A program made the position numbers and the translations under genes. Below the pieces are notes generated by a model that had not been told where the DNA came from, ran no database searches, and saw only the letters and a program-made list of their open reading frames with translations. Positions 50,818 through 62,740 of a stretch of DNA of 64,000 bases are shown here, one piece after another. How positions within the stretch are numbered: position 1 is the first letter of the stretch; each line of letters opens with the position of its first letter. The stretch spans positions 100,302,208 through 100,366,207 of the forward strand of contig CAKMRJ010003334.1 in assembly GCA_928212115.1 (NCBI GenBank). The letters are read 5' to 3'. The stretch is from Lactuca virosa (Eukaryota > Streptophyta > Magnoliopsida > Asterales > Asteraceae).

Positions 50818-51403
50818 TTTAGTGAATATAATCACAAATATGATAAGGAAATTGACTAATTTGTAAGTTTAACTTACAAATAAGAGTGTTAGAACCAAAT
50901 TGGATGGCTGATTGGAGTTTACGGCCAGAAGAGATGAAGTTCTTGGGTTTTCGACCACTTTCAAGTATGTGTTCTTGGTGTTCTTGGAGAAACCAAGAAG
51001 ATTCAAGCGTTTTCAGCTGTAAACACTTCCTGAGGAGATAAGATCCTCGGGTTTGCGGTTACGAGGATGTTCATGGCTGCGAACTGTTTGCGGCTGCAAA
51101 CAATTTGCGGCCCTCTTCGGTTTGCGGTCCGAGGAAAAGAAAGGAGAAGAAGAATTAGCGAAGGTTTGCGGCTCAGAATCCGTTTACGGCCCGAAGATTT
51201 ACTGCCCATGCGAGACTTCTCGGATTTAAGCCTTACACTCCATACACTTCTAATTTAGCCATACTTCAAATAAAAAGGTTTTAAACAATTAAAGGTTATC
51301 AAACCAACCTTAAAAAGAAAATCCAAACAATAAGTTAGACTTTAGTTGACTCAAGTTTGACTTTGGTTGACTTTTACAATATTGAAAATAACGGGATGTG
51401 ACA

Positions 51404-51478
51404 ATATCCCCCTGTTAGAGGGAATTTCGTCCTGAAATTTAAGAGTACAAAATCTTTTGTCCCTTCTGGGAGGGAACT
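51404..51478 (-). repeat. Stub of internal region of the minus-strand element
   Basis: On the minus strand it reads ...caggacgaaattccctc, taacagggggat, directly before the LTR start. This equals the pol end plus polypurine tract of T4 (48095-48123). Homology stops after about 75 bp. Confidence 0.75.
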
Positions 51479-52527
51479 TATTCATTACAGTATAATAAAC
51501 ATATAAACTATAATAGGTATAGTTTAGGGAACTTGTTTATTGATTTTAAGGTTCAGAGTACATAACAGAAAACAAAACAGTACATAACAGAAAACAAACA
51601 GAGTACATTACAGAAAACAAACAGAGTACCTTACTGAAAAGAAACATGTAAACAATATTAAATATAGTTTATGAAACTTACTTACAGTATATTTATTTCT
51701 AAGTAACTTTTCATTATTTCACACGTAATCATCAATATAGCATTTGTGAGACAATCTTCACGTATTTTTCTAAGTACCAACCAAGTCCTGAAATTATAAC
51801 CAGAATCTCATGTAGGGGGAGCGTGACACTTGTGTATAGATCTATACGGGACTGACAATCCCGCACCAGAGCTGCTTGCAACAGCTATGTCGGCAGACCT
51901 GTGGTGACAAATGTTGTAGCTTTTGCGACACCTGAAGAACGTTGTGTTCAGGCCATCTTAGGTTATCTAGTATGGTTATAATAACTCACAATTTGGTATT
52001 GAATAAATTGATTAGTGTTTGAATAAGGAAACAACTTCACATAGTTTTATTAAAATGAAACTATAATGCAACATTTTACAAGTATAAGTACAAAATACTA
52101 TTGCAGTACAGAGAAAACATACTTTTCATGATTTCAATGGAACTAAATTACAATTTACCACATTAGAGTACAGTAACTTTCACACGTTTTACTTACATCA
52201 TATTACAACAGAAAATATAGGATTTTCTAGGAAAACATGATTTCTTTATCAAACAACAAGAAAACGGATTTCAGATATAAACATACTTATGAACTCACCA
52301 ACTTAATTCTTGACACCTTTTCAAAACTACTTGTATTCTCAGGGAAATGGTAATACAGGTACAACCAAAACTTTTGAGAAGGCGGAGATCTATAAACTCA
52401 TGTCTTTAAAACTTGTACTTTTGGTGTCATATACATTATGTTTTGAACACAGATGTAAAACTTATAAACTTCGTAAATATAATGGTTGTTGTACTACTTT
52501 GATTACTATTATGCATTGTTGTGATAC
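51479..52527 (+). repeat. Truncated plus-strand Ty3/gypsy LTR fragment
   Basis: It shares, in order, ataggtatagtttaggg, the core block agggggagcgtgacac, gtgtatagatctatacggg, aaaatataggattttctagg and cttgtattctcagg with T4 and the solo LTRs. Both ends are missing: the left adjoins the stub and the right is interrupted by the T5 LTR at 52528. Confidence 0.75.
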
Positions 52528-52804
52528 TGTAACACCCTGTGCTGAAAGTATTCGCTTATGAATTTTAAAGGCCAAGGCTAGGGGAGTTTTGGTCTTTTAT
52601 GGGTCTTGAAGTTTTATTCGAAAGGTTTTTGGGCTGGGGTGTGTCGCTAGAAGCGTAGGGCTTCTCGCCATCTTTTCGTGGAGATAAAGTTCGTTGGAAA
52701 CGGACCTTGGATAAGGGAGATATGACACTTGGAAGTTATTGGCATTAATGGTCCCTAATGGAAAAAGTTGACAAGGAAGGACCATGCATGCAAAGTGGAA
52801 GGCG

Positions 52805-53605
52805 TGTGGGTACGCCCAACGTAAGTTGGGTTACGCCCAACGTATAAATGGATATGATCGCGGGTGTTTTTGGCTTATGCCCAACGTACGTCCAGTGTCC
52901 AGAAACCCTAATTTTTGGGCCAACCACTATATAAAGAACATAATGGCTCAAACCCTAGCCTCCTTATCAGCCTCCCCAACCTCAGAGAAACTCTAGAACG
53001 CCTCATCTCTTCATTCTTGGTTGATTTTGACTTCAAGAAGCTCATTTTGGTGGTGTAAGCTTGGAAGAAGAAAAGAAGAAGTTGGCAAGGAAGAACTTGG
53101 GAAGTTGGAGCTCATAGATCTGGAATAGCATCATCATTTGGAACTCTTTGGAGGTATAAAGTTCATCACTTTACTTAAGGGTGCTTAGATCTAGTGAAGT
53201 TTAGTGTTGAAGTAATTTTGGTCCAAAAGGTGGAAGCTTTATAGCCCAAATCTGATTTCCAGGCCAAGGGTTGCCACCCTTGGTGCTAAATGATTCTCTA
53301 GGTCAGAAAGTTGACACCTTGATGGTCTTAATGGATTCATGCAAGAGATAAGACCATCTTCATGGAAGTAATACATCATTTTTGGAGTTTGAGCTTGTTT
53401 GGGACAAGTAAAGTCACCAAGTTAGTGACTTTTATGGATTAAGACGTGGAAAAGGATTAGGATCTGTGATTGTAACTTATTAAGTGGAGTATTAAGCACT
53501 TAATGGGAAAAAGACTTATCAAGAGGTTTATGTTGAGCGTACGCGCCACTTAGCTAGTACGCTTAGCGTACGTGAATGTACGCCCCGCGTACTCTGTCAG
53601 TTTGG
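52805..53605 (+). repeat. GTACGC-N3-GCGTAC words in T5 5' LTR
   Basis: Group 1 (about 52810-52895) has tacgcccaacgta-type copies upstream of the TATA box. Group 2 (about 53537-53600) has agcgtacgc, gtacgcttagcgtac and gtacgccccgcgtac. Arms stay complementary while centres are TTA, CCC or CCA. The 3' LTR copies are at 63024-63083 and 63724-63801, with an extra unit in the second group. Confidence 0.88.
52928..52935 (+). promoter_or_regulatory. TATA box in T5 5' LTR
   Basis: TATATAAA in ccactatataaagaac, followed by a plant-like 5' leader with aaaccctagcc. The copy in the 3' LTR is at 63120-63127. Confidence 0.7.
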
Positions 53606-53826
53606 GCTTTGCATTATTGGGCCTCGGTTTGGGCCATGCTTTGGGTCTTTGAGCCTTAATGGGCCATCAGAAGTCAGTTAATATGGGCCAAGGAAATGTT
53701 TGGGCTTAGGGTAAGGCCCATTAAAGGGATTGGGACAATTTAGCAAATTGGGCCATTAGTGGGCCACTAGTGGGCTTGAGAAGCTCACGTAGTGTTGGGC
53801 CTTTTTCATTATGGTTTGGGCCTTAG

Positions 53827-55922
53827 TGTGACAACCCGAAATTTTTTTACTTTTAAAGCCCAGTCAATCAACTCAACTGAGTGTCAGACTCATTGGTAAT
53901 GAGTTCTAGCCCGGTTAAAGGTCATTCTAAGGAGTTTTAAGCCTAGTACACTTAAGGAATGAGTGTCAGAATGTACCTGCTAGAGACACTGTCCAAGAAA
54001 TCGAGCCTTAACCTTCTTATTGAGAGTTCACGGCCACAAGACCAATGAGTTTACGGTCGTAAACTCATGTGGCCGTAAACTCAAGTGCATATATATGGCC
54101 CTTGGTCATTTCTAGTCATTTCTTGCATTCCAACCCCAAGAACTCGAGTTTTCTCTCAAGTATCATCAAGATTTTCTTCCAAGATCTTCATATAAGTAAG
54201 TATTCTTCCTAGATTTGTTGATATATCTCTTAATCTAGTATCCTTACATGATTTCATCCATGGAAATCATTCTTTTGTTAGATCTTCAAGTTTCACCAAG
54301 AACACCAAGAACACACACTAGTGTTCTTGGCCAAAACCGACCATTTCAAGCTTCTAGATCGTAAGTACTTTTCCCTATACTTCATATCTAGTTAGGACTC
54401 ATGCTTAGAGACTTGAAAACATCAAGAACACAAGGACAAAAGGAGTTTACGGCCAATCCATCTCCCATGGCCGTAAACCCCTTTAAGGGTGCCATTTTGG
54501 CCATAAACCCTCCTAGATGCAAGGCTTGTGACCTAGAACCCCTTCATTGGTGAGAATAGGACCTTAAACTTCTCCCAAACACATAAATGATTATGAGTTT
54601 ACGGCTGTAAACTCCTTTGGGCCGTAAACTCATCTAAGGCCTCCAATGAGGTGGTCTTTCTCACCATTGTGTAGAGCAAAATTCCCTCAAGCTTCCCTAG
54701 CCTTCAAACCAACATTTAGGCAAGTTTGACCATGAGTTTACGACTGTAAACTCCCTCTGGCCGTAAACCCATGGTAGTAAACTCATGTTGGTGTCATTCC
54801 ACTCTCCTTTGATGAATCACATGTGATTCCAACACTTGGTCAAAGTGTTTCCTAGTCCCGGAAGGTGTTTCCTTTCATATAGTTGTTTATAAACACTATA
54901 TTCATGCCAAAATATGTCATTATATGTCATTTAGGACTTGTTGTGTCTCGGGACTTCATTCGTGGAACTTCTCATCCTTACACGCATACCCGTTTGAATC
55001 ACCCACATCAGGTGAGTTCATACCCCGTAATGAATCTTTTAACTATTTTAAATGTTTTAAGGGGGGGGGGAATACAAGTTAAACACAATGATAATTGTGT
55101 AATTGTTTGTTATAAACATCTTTCAAAATGTTACTTATGTCATTTATAAGTTGTCAAAACATTTCAAAAACTCTTTTAAAGTTATGTTACTTTATAGTTA
55201 TACAAAACTCCGTTTTTAAAGTACAAGCATAACTTAGTAGATAAACGAGTCTTTTCAATAACAGTTCAAGTAAAACTTTAGTAAACTATAATAGGTATAG
55301 TTTAGGAGAATGCTATTCATTACTTCTAGTACAATGAAGCATACAAAGAGTCAATAACATATAGAGAGAATACTATGATGAGAAACAAACAATACCATAC
55401 AAAACAAACAAACTAGGTTGCTATAGCATGAGAACATACATGATCTAATTATAGCAATGAATCACTAACTCATTGTTTTAAACAAAAGGTGATAGTTATA
55501 TTGGGTATACATGATCATATAACATCAATGTGAATTACACGGCTTGCAAGAATTTGCAGAGGTCGCGTTTGGTTCCCTTAATTTCTAGACAGGGAGAGCG
55601 TTTAGTAGGGGTACTAGCCTTCACATTATGACCATAATAAAACAAACATGTTTTAGGTCATCAGTACATCCGCATGTCATTATAAACGACAACTGTGTAC
55701 TTACATTTCCCATTACTTTCATAAAGTGACAGTACCACTTTAAAGACAAACGCAAACTATTTTCGAGTTAAGATAGTTATAAACTAGGGAAAACTTACAT
55801 TTTACAAACGACAAACAGAACAGTCGAGTCTAGCACATAACAGTAGATGCCTTGGTAGAAGGCTACGTTTAATAGAAAGGACCATAATGCTAATCTTATG
55901 ATTCCTTAATGTATGCATCATA

Positions 55923-55993
<71 letters not shown>

Positions 55994-57222
55994 AATAGGA
56001 TCCGACAGGTAATAGGATGTGTGCTCTCCACTTCATTTCCTGTTCCTTGTTTGGTTGTGGGCTTGGAACGAATTCACCCAATCTATTTTCTATTTGATTC
56101 TAGATATATACATTAAGACATCATAAGGGTACCAGGTATGGGTCAAGTCATAGGACATAGAGTCAAAGCACAGTTTTCTAGTACAAAACATACTTTCCAA
56201 ATCATAACTTTTGGTATACAAAACTAGAAACTTCCCAGTAAAGGGTTTAATCCATTTTATTAAACCAGTATAAACTTAAAGGACCTTAGGTGATTAACTC
56301 TATAATACTTTAGTTTATACATCATGGTTATATATAATTAATACCCAATAGGTAGTTGGATGTGTGCTTTCCGCCTTACTTCCTGTTCCTTGTTTGGTTG
56401 TGGGCTTAGGGCAGATTCACCCAGTTAACTTTCTATCCGATATTAGATTATATATATCTAGTATAAACTAAGTTATTATAAAATTAGTCACTGTGGTCAT
56501 CATTTTATTATAAGAAATAAGGGTTTTCTTAAAGAATCTTTTCATTAAATATAAAGGAACCATTACAATTAACTCCATGAGTAACAAGTGAATACACCAG
56601 GGTTATATACAACAATGATCTAACAACCAATGGGATGTGTGCAATCCGCCTTACTTCCTGTTCCTTGTTTGGTGGTGGGCTTAGGGCAGATGCGCACAGT
56701 CGATTGTTTGTTTACTCTGAGTTTTATATAACTTGTATCCATTTAGTACTCATAGAAAGGATTGTAGAGTCATTTTTACTTATCTTTCATTAAAGTAGGA
56801 AATATAGGATTTCCTAGAGGAACAGGCGAACTTTTCTAAACAGAACTTACAACTTATTACATTTTACAACTACATGTTATAACTACATTTTCAACAACAT
56901 TTTACAACTTACTCACATCATTAAAATCTTATGAACTCACCAGCTTAATTGCTGATCAACTCTTTCAAATAACTTGTATTCTCAGGAGCGTATTAGACAG
57001 GTACTCGTGCTGGGAATTCAGAAGATGGAGCATTATAGATTCAAGTCTTGTTTTGTTATTTGCTTATGAATTCTATGTTTTGTGAACACATACATTGCAA
57101 ACACTTTCTTTCTAAATGAAATGGTTGTTCATTACTTGCTTACTATATACATATCTTGTGATACTAAACATGACGTCCTCCACCCCTGAACGTTTCCGCC
57201 GTTCTGGTTTTGGGGTGTGACA
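53827..57222 (+). mobile_element. Solo LTR B, Ty3/gypsy, 3396 bp
   Basis: Starts TGTGACAACCCG and ends TTGGGGTGTGACA, and is flanked by cttag on both sides (53822-53826 and 57223-57227). It is the same family as solo LTR A. GAGTTTACGG-type palindromes occur at 54047-54066, 54595-54614 and 54734-54753. It contains an (AT)n tract at 55924-55991. Confidence 0.93.
55924..55991. repeat. (AT)n microsatellite
   Basis: Simple repeat inside solo LTR B, at the position where solo LTR A has only a short tatata. Confidence 0.98.
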
Positions 57223-57479
57223 CTTAGTTATGGACCAAGTTGGTCTAGGGGTAGAATGGTCATTCTACCCTATGAAGGGTTATTGAATTGGACTAAGTAA
57301 TATTTTGGTATTGATAGCTCGGGGAGCCGAAGGGTCAGCAGTTTGGGAAGTTCCAGTTAGCAGCCAAAGGAGTTTTCAGCAGGGTTCAGCAGTGCAAGGT
57401 GAGTCTCCTCACTGTGTGCATGGGTCTACGGCCACAATGTCGGCCCATTTAGTTTACGTATGGTAGGAAGACCCAGGGG

Positions 57480-58080
57480 TTAGCCCAAGGCATTGTATGA
57501 TAGTATGTTTCCGGACCACGGTCCGATGTCGGGCGAGGCCCGAGGAAAGTTTATATGTATGTTATTCTGGACCAAGGTCCGATGCCGGGGCAAGCCCGAG
57601 GAATGTTAGTATGTTAGTTATACTTGTTGTCTGTGTGATACGTGTATGTGTCTGGTAGGGAGGTGAGTGTGGGCGAGGTCCCGCATCTCATCACTAGCTG
57701 AGTATGGACGGGGTTCTGTATCTCATTAGTAACAGAGTAGGGACGGGGCCCGAGATAGGATAAAAGTGAGTGTGGGCGGGGGCCCATATCTCACTATCAG
57801 CAAGAGTGTGGGCGGGGTTCCATGACTCATCAGTAGCAGGACATGGGCAAGGCCCAAGTTAGGCGAGGCCTTAGGATAGGAATACAGTAGAGCATGTTTG
57901 CTTATGTGTTAGCATGTTTATATTTTTGTATGTGTATAGCGGGCGAGGCCCATAGACAGGCGGGGCCTAAGAGAGACAGCTATGTATACCGAGCGGGGCT
58001 CGATGCCAGGCGGGGCCTGATGCCGGGCGGGGCCCGATGCCGGGAAAGGCCCGATGCAGGGGGCGAGGTCCCAGTATGTG
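57480..58080 (+). repeat. GC-rich minisatellite in T5 LTR
   Basis: Variants of gggcgaggcccgatg, gtgtgggcgaggtccc and catctcatcactagc are repeated irregularly. Related units recur in the T5 interior near 60848-60900 and 60985-61050. Confidence 0.8.
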
Positions 58081-58348
58081 GTATGTGGTAGGTTGGGGAA
58101 CTCACTAAGCTTCGTGCTTACGGTTTGCAGTTTTGGTTTCAGGTACTTCCGGTAGCGAAGGGAAGAGCTCGGGATGATCGCATGGCACACACCATTGGTT
58201 TTTTTTATCCTGGGATGTTTTACTTTTATATGATATGTTTAGACATGATACTCTGATTAAATATGTTTTGAATGAATGGTTTGACAACTATGGTCTTATT
58301 ATGGTTTTAAAATGAAATTTTTGGACATGATTTTTGGGACGTTACAAG

Positions 58349-58362
58349 TTGGTATCAGAGCC
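58349..58362 (+). other. T5 primer-binding site (initiator Met-tRNA)
   Basis: ttggtatcagagcc lies two bases after the LTR end, identical to the site of T1. Confidence 0.92.
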
Positions 58363-59426
58363 TTGGTTTGAGGGATTCGGGCACACTCTCGGGCGTGTCC
58401 GAACTCAAACTAAGGAATTGGTATGAAAAGTTTTCAAAAAAAAATCATTTTTATATAAAGGAATTTTGAAAAGAGAAAAGGACTTTGAAAAGAGAAAAGA
58501 ATTTTGAAAAGAGTAAGGGGTGTGGTGCATGCAATCAACCGAGCTCAAGTAAGTTCTCCCAAATTACCCATACAAGTTTATGATATGATATGTGCTTTAG
58601 AACCGCATGCTAGATTAGGACTAAGGATCTAGGAGGATGCCTTATGTGTCTGTTATATATGTATGAGCTTCATGAATTGCATGCTAGTACAGATTCCTGA
58701 GTAGAGGATAGAATAGTTTGATTGGATTATGTGGTTAGTTTTCCCATTGCCCGAATGCTGCTCGGTTTGTGCTATTAGGAGTTCTAGTTAACTTTAACTA
58801 ACTATTAAACGAATATGTAAGTTACATATTACGAGGACTAAATAATTTCAGAAGGTTAGGTTTAGCTCTATTTCGCAGCTCTTGTATGAGTCCAACCGTT
58901 GTAGGATAGAACCTCTCATTCGAAGAATTATCTAGTCTTAGTGATATGTAATGGTATTCGCTAGCTAGTTAGGGGGAGATAGTAGGAACTTCTTATGCAG
59001 CTGATGGCAGAGAGTGAGTTGGAGGATACCCTAGGGAAAGCCTAGGATGAGATTAGTGTTGGGAGCAGTGTTATTAGTAATGAAAGGAACTTGGTGGAGT
59101 CGAGGCAATTCTTGAGGAAAGTACGGATAGATATGGAAGGTAGTATGGGCCCATACTACTGAAATTAGAGGATCCATACTCGATTCAAGAAGGGTTGAGA
59201 TAAGACCATGGAACTTGTAGTGAGTGCGTGAGATCCCTCAGTAGTGAGGAGTATTTTGATGGTATTTATGGTATGCTTGCAACATGGTGACGCTTCAGGG
59301 TAGGCCAGTGGGCAGTTCTGGTGTAGGTGAGGGATCAGGCTCGGTTTAGGAGCCGAGCAGCTCGGGGAGCAGATGTGAGAGAATATTTCAGCCGAGATTA
59401 CGTGCAGTATACTGGACCGGACTCCT
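58363..59426 (+). other. T5 leader
   Basis: Collinear with the T1 leader (893-1753): aaggatctaggaggatgcc, gagtccaaccgttgtagg and aggaaagtacggatagat are shared. No reading frame stands out. Confidence 0.75.
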
Positions 59427-60144
59427 TTGATCTTCGGTACAGTCAAGGAGAGGATTTTGGAGCTTTTGGATAGCCGCCTCGAGGCCTTCCGGGCCGAGAT
59501 CGCTACGGGGCAGTTAGGGGTTCCTTTGGGACCCAATGTTTATGGATCTCTGGGATCCCTTATCAGGGAGGGTCCCGTTGTTAGCCCTTGTCATCAGGGA
59601 TCAGAGGTGGGTTACGTACCTTGTCTCCAGGAGAGTCCACTACACGATCGGATCGTTGTGGAGGTTTCACGAGCAGTACGCGAGGAGTTACCCGACATTA
59701 TTGAGCGTATTACTGATAGGGTAACCGCTAGGTTTCAGGGTCAGACAGCGACTGTTCAGGCGGTTGATGGGGTAGTCGAAGTAGCTCGGGAGCAAGAGTT
59801 TGGTTTGGATGTGCAGCTGGGGAAGAGGAAGCGGACGCCAACATCAGGACGATTGAAAGAAGGTGGAAGGTCCAACTCGGCTGACTTGGGTGTTGGAAGT
59901 TAGGGAGATCTTGACGTGTGTGGGAACCCATGGGTTTGCTTGTCACAAGTTTAGGTGTTTCAAATGTGGAGAAATAGGGCATGTACATCGGGATTGTAAG
60001 AAGGATCGTATATGTTTTCATTGTCACCGGCCATGTCATTTCAAGTCCCGTTGTCCTATTTTGCAGGTGGAGAGAGTTCAGGATCTAGTGCCTATAGTCC
60101 CGCAGGAAGTCAAGATCGAGCCACAAGAGATCGCTGGTATGTAA
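59427..60144 (+). pseudogene. T5 gag remnant with two zinc knuckles
   Basis: The first frame (59427-59903) has VKERILELLDSRLEAFRAEI and a charged segment LPDIIERITDRVTARF, as at the N terminus of this Gag type. It ends with a stop. An overlapping frame (59863-60144) holds CFKCGEIGHVHRDC and CFHCHRPCHFKSRC, two complete CX2CX4HX4C knuckles. The capsid-like middle of Gag is missing and a frameshift separates the halves. It cannot be a normal Gag but could retain RNA-binding knuckles if translated. Confidence 0.75.
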
Positions 60145-61052
60145 TTCAAATTCAGATTTTGTTTATGATTTTATTGTTATGGTACTGCATCGATGTCAGT
60201 AAGTGTGTTTCAGAATATTATGTTTCCTGCTTATGATTGAGTTATATGCCATCTGCATACCATGGATTTTAGAGTAGTAGTTCGAAGATGTCTCCCTTTA
60301 GAGCAGGTCCTCAGGATGCAGTCACTGTAGCAAGTGTGAGTGGGGCTTGGGAGGTGTTTTGTCAGTCTTCAAGAGTGGTTCGTATTTGGTATTGGTTAGT
60401 ATTAGAGCACTAGTCGTAGTAAGCGTTGGTCGTCAGCAAATCGACCATTAGATGGAGGGAAGGATTGGGAATCCTTACCAAGCTGGGAGCTGTAGGGATC
60501 AGTCGAATCGAAGTGGGGGAGAACTATCCCAGAGGTCAGGAGCATGAGTAAGTGCAAATTGGGATGAGTTCGCAACTTTGTTGGAAAGGAAAGCAGCCCC
60601 AGTGGTTGTTGGGATAGAGGAGCGCGCGAATTGGGAGTTTGGGAAATTTCCCAACTTTGAGTTCGTGTATTCGCGATAGATGATACCTGGGTGGGGACCA
60701 GGTGGGAGACTTTCTCGGCAGGATGCGAGTTTAGTCAGGATGTAAGACTATGGGGTCGCCGTAGCAATATCCAACAGTTAGACAGAGCGGGAAGAGTAGT
60801 AAGGTTGCGGGATAGCCGTAGCATTTCGTTAGCAGCTAGTTAGAGGAGTGTGGGCGAGGGCCCATATCTCCTAGTTAGCGGAGTGTGGGTGAGGCTCGTA
60901 TCTTCTAGTTAGCATGATGAAGATCGATAGAGAGAGTAGTTCGTTGAGTTTTTGGTTGGAGTGGAGCCTGCATAGCCCAAGATAGGTGAGACCTGTGGGG
61001 GAGGCCACACCGAGATATAGTTTGGGTGAGACCCGTGGGCGAGGCCCGTGTG
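60145..61052 (+). other. T5 interior, no gene recognised
   Basis: There is no protease or RT motif where pol would start. It contains copies of the LTR minisatellite unit (gtgtgggcgagg...). Confidence 0.55.
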
Positions 61053-61057
61053 ATTAT

Positions 61058-61817
61058 TGATGGGTTTTGAGCATTCTAACACTCCTATGGTGTACATGCA
61101 ACCCTATAAACCTTGGATCTATGTTTTCTCTATTATACATGCAAATATGATTTTTCCAAGGTTCTCATCCTAACTAACATACAATGGAGCAACTATACTA
61201 CAAAAGTCTAGTTAGATGATATACCTTTTGATGGATCTTGAAGTCTTGAACCTTTAAGAGCTTAGTGCCCCAAGTGTTGCACCTCAAATGGTTCACACAA
61301 CACCAAAAACCTTTAGAATAACTAGAGAAGAAGAATACTAGGTTCACTCTATGAAAATCGGCCTTGCCCTCTTTTTGTATGCACTAGTGCTAATTTCATG
61401 AACTAGAGACCTCTTTATATAGTGTGGAGGATTAGGGTTACCTTCATGTAAAACCTATTACCCATGACCTTTCATTTCCATAGAATCCATAGGTTAAAAC
61501 TTCATGGACTATCCATGAAAGCTTAGCCCAACCTAAATGAACTTGGCCCATCCTATATATAAATAAGAGTCCATATTTAATTAGTTCCTTTTGACCACTA
61601 AATTAATTCTAAATTAATTCTTGATCAATACTAATTAAATAATATGATTTCATATTAATATATTAGAACTTATAATATATTAATATAAATCATAAGTATC
61701 CTTTTTCTCATTTTGTATATCCAATTGTTCCGATGCCATGCAACCCAAATGGACCATGCTACTTTTGGGTCGAATACATACCAATAATAGTTATCGGCTT
61801 AGACATCTAATCCAACA
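61058..61817 (-). mobile_element. Copia solo LTR (760 bp)
   Basis: On the minus strand it starts TGTTGGATTAGATGTC at 61817 and ends ...AACCCATCA at 61058, with a TATA box in between (minus strand, near 61415). It is flanked by attat on both sides (61053-61057 and 61818-61822). It is related to, but clearly diverged from, the 781-bp LTRs at 8858 and 15899, and one end base of the inverted terminus has mutated (CCATCA). Confidence 0.92.
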
Positions 61818-61822
61818 ATTAT

Positions 61823-62726
61823 AGAAGCACATGTAGGACCGTGTAGAGACCTTAGGGTCCAGATAGGGGATCAAGGATCCCAGGACTTAGGGAGCCAGGG
61901 TGGCAAGGTAGATAGAACAGTTTTAGGTAGCCGGAGTTTCTTCGGAAGTTGCTGGGAGCGACTTAGAGTTTGAGATTGGGTGCAGTAACTGGTGGGAGTC
62001 CGGTGACCCAGATGTAGATAGATCAGTTGGGACCAGGGTGGTCCCGGTTCATCCGGAAGACGGATGAGAGACAACATAATCTTCGGGCAGAGACAGTGAT
62101 AAGAGGCTTCGTGCGTGGAGTAGTTGGTTGATTGAGACGTGCTAAGCCGCTAACAGCAGAATTAAATAATCTCAGAGTGATTGATTTGACTCTGTGGCTC
62201 AGCTCTCGTATGAGTCTAACCGTTGTAGGGATGAGTCTTTCACTCGAAGGATTATCTGATCCACTCGCGGGGATGGGTTTTCAGCACCAGGATATAGTAA
62301 GAGGAATAATTCAGTGGGTATCAGTGAAGTGACCAACACTGGGAGTGGCTGGAGATGTAGATACAGCGAAGGGTATGTCCTTCATAGATAAAGGAAAGGT
62401 TGTTGTTTTGGAAAGTTACCTGGGGAAGGCCAGTGAACGCGCAGGAGAAAGAGGTGAACCCCTAGGATGTCCAACATAAGTACTCAGGGAGTACCAAAAG
62501 GATTGTCTGTTGGGTAAGATTCGTGCTCTCAGGATTGTTGGTGATTAGAAGTGCTCTCGAGGTTCTTATCTTTAGGGATTATTTTGCGGAAAGACCGGGC
62601 GGAAGGTCAATGGAAGTGGTTCTTCGGGGATCGGACCCAGCATGTGATGTATGCATCGGACAGGAATGATGAGAACAGATTGTAGGATAGTTGGTCGTAG
62701 CGGACTTCGAGGACGAAGTCTAGTTT
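61823..62726 (+). other. T5 interior, 3' part; repeats the leader block
   Basis: There is no pol frame except a trace near the end (ggacttcgaggacgaagtc, also at the end of T1 pol). Around 62155-62260 it repeats the leader block gagtctaaccgttgtaggg...cgaaggattatctga known from 1510 and 58890. Confidence 0.6.
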
Positions 62727-62740
62727 AAGTGGGGGAGAGT
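62727..62740 (+). other. T5 polypurine tract
   Basis: aagtgggggagagt directly before the 3' LTR, identical to the T1 tract at 5072-5085. Confidence 0.9.

Larger units (their letters stand above)
36268..51403 (-). repeat. Minus-strand Ty3/gypsy LTR split by two insertions
   Basis: On the minus strand the LTR starts tgtcacatcccg at 51403 and ends tttggggtgtgaca at 36268. Its three parts are 51403-50823, 40164-39825 and 36526-36268, about 1180 bp in total. The gaps are an inserted Ty3/gypsy element (40165-50817) and a solo LTR (36527-39819), each with its own 5-bp duplication. Beyond 51403 lies the minus-strand polypurine tract (ctaacagggggat), so this is the 3' LTR of an otherwise lost element. 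It carries its own words: gtttgcggctgcaaac at 51086-51101 and tttgcgg half-words around it. Confidence 0.85.
52528..58346 (+). repeat. T5 5' LTR (about 2.4 kb without the nested solo LTR)
   Basis: Starts tgtaacaccctg and ends gggacgttaca. The first 1.3 kb aligns closely with 62741-64000. The parts are 52528-53826 and 57228-58346. The right part carries a GC-rich minisatellite and the T1-like ctcactaagcttcgtgctta block. Confidence 0.92.
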
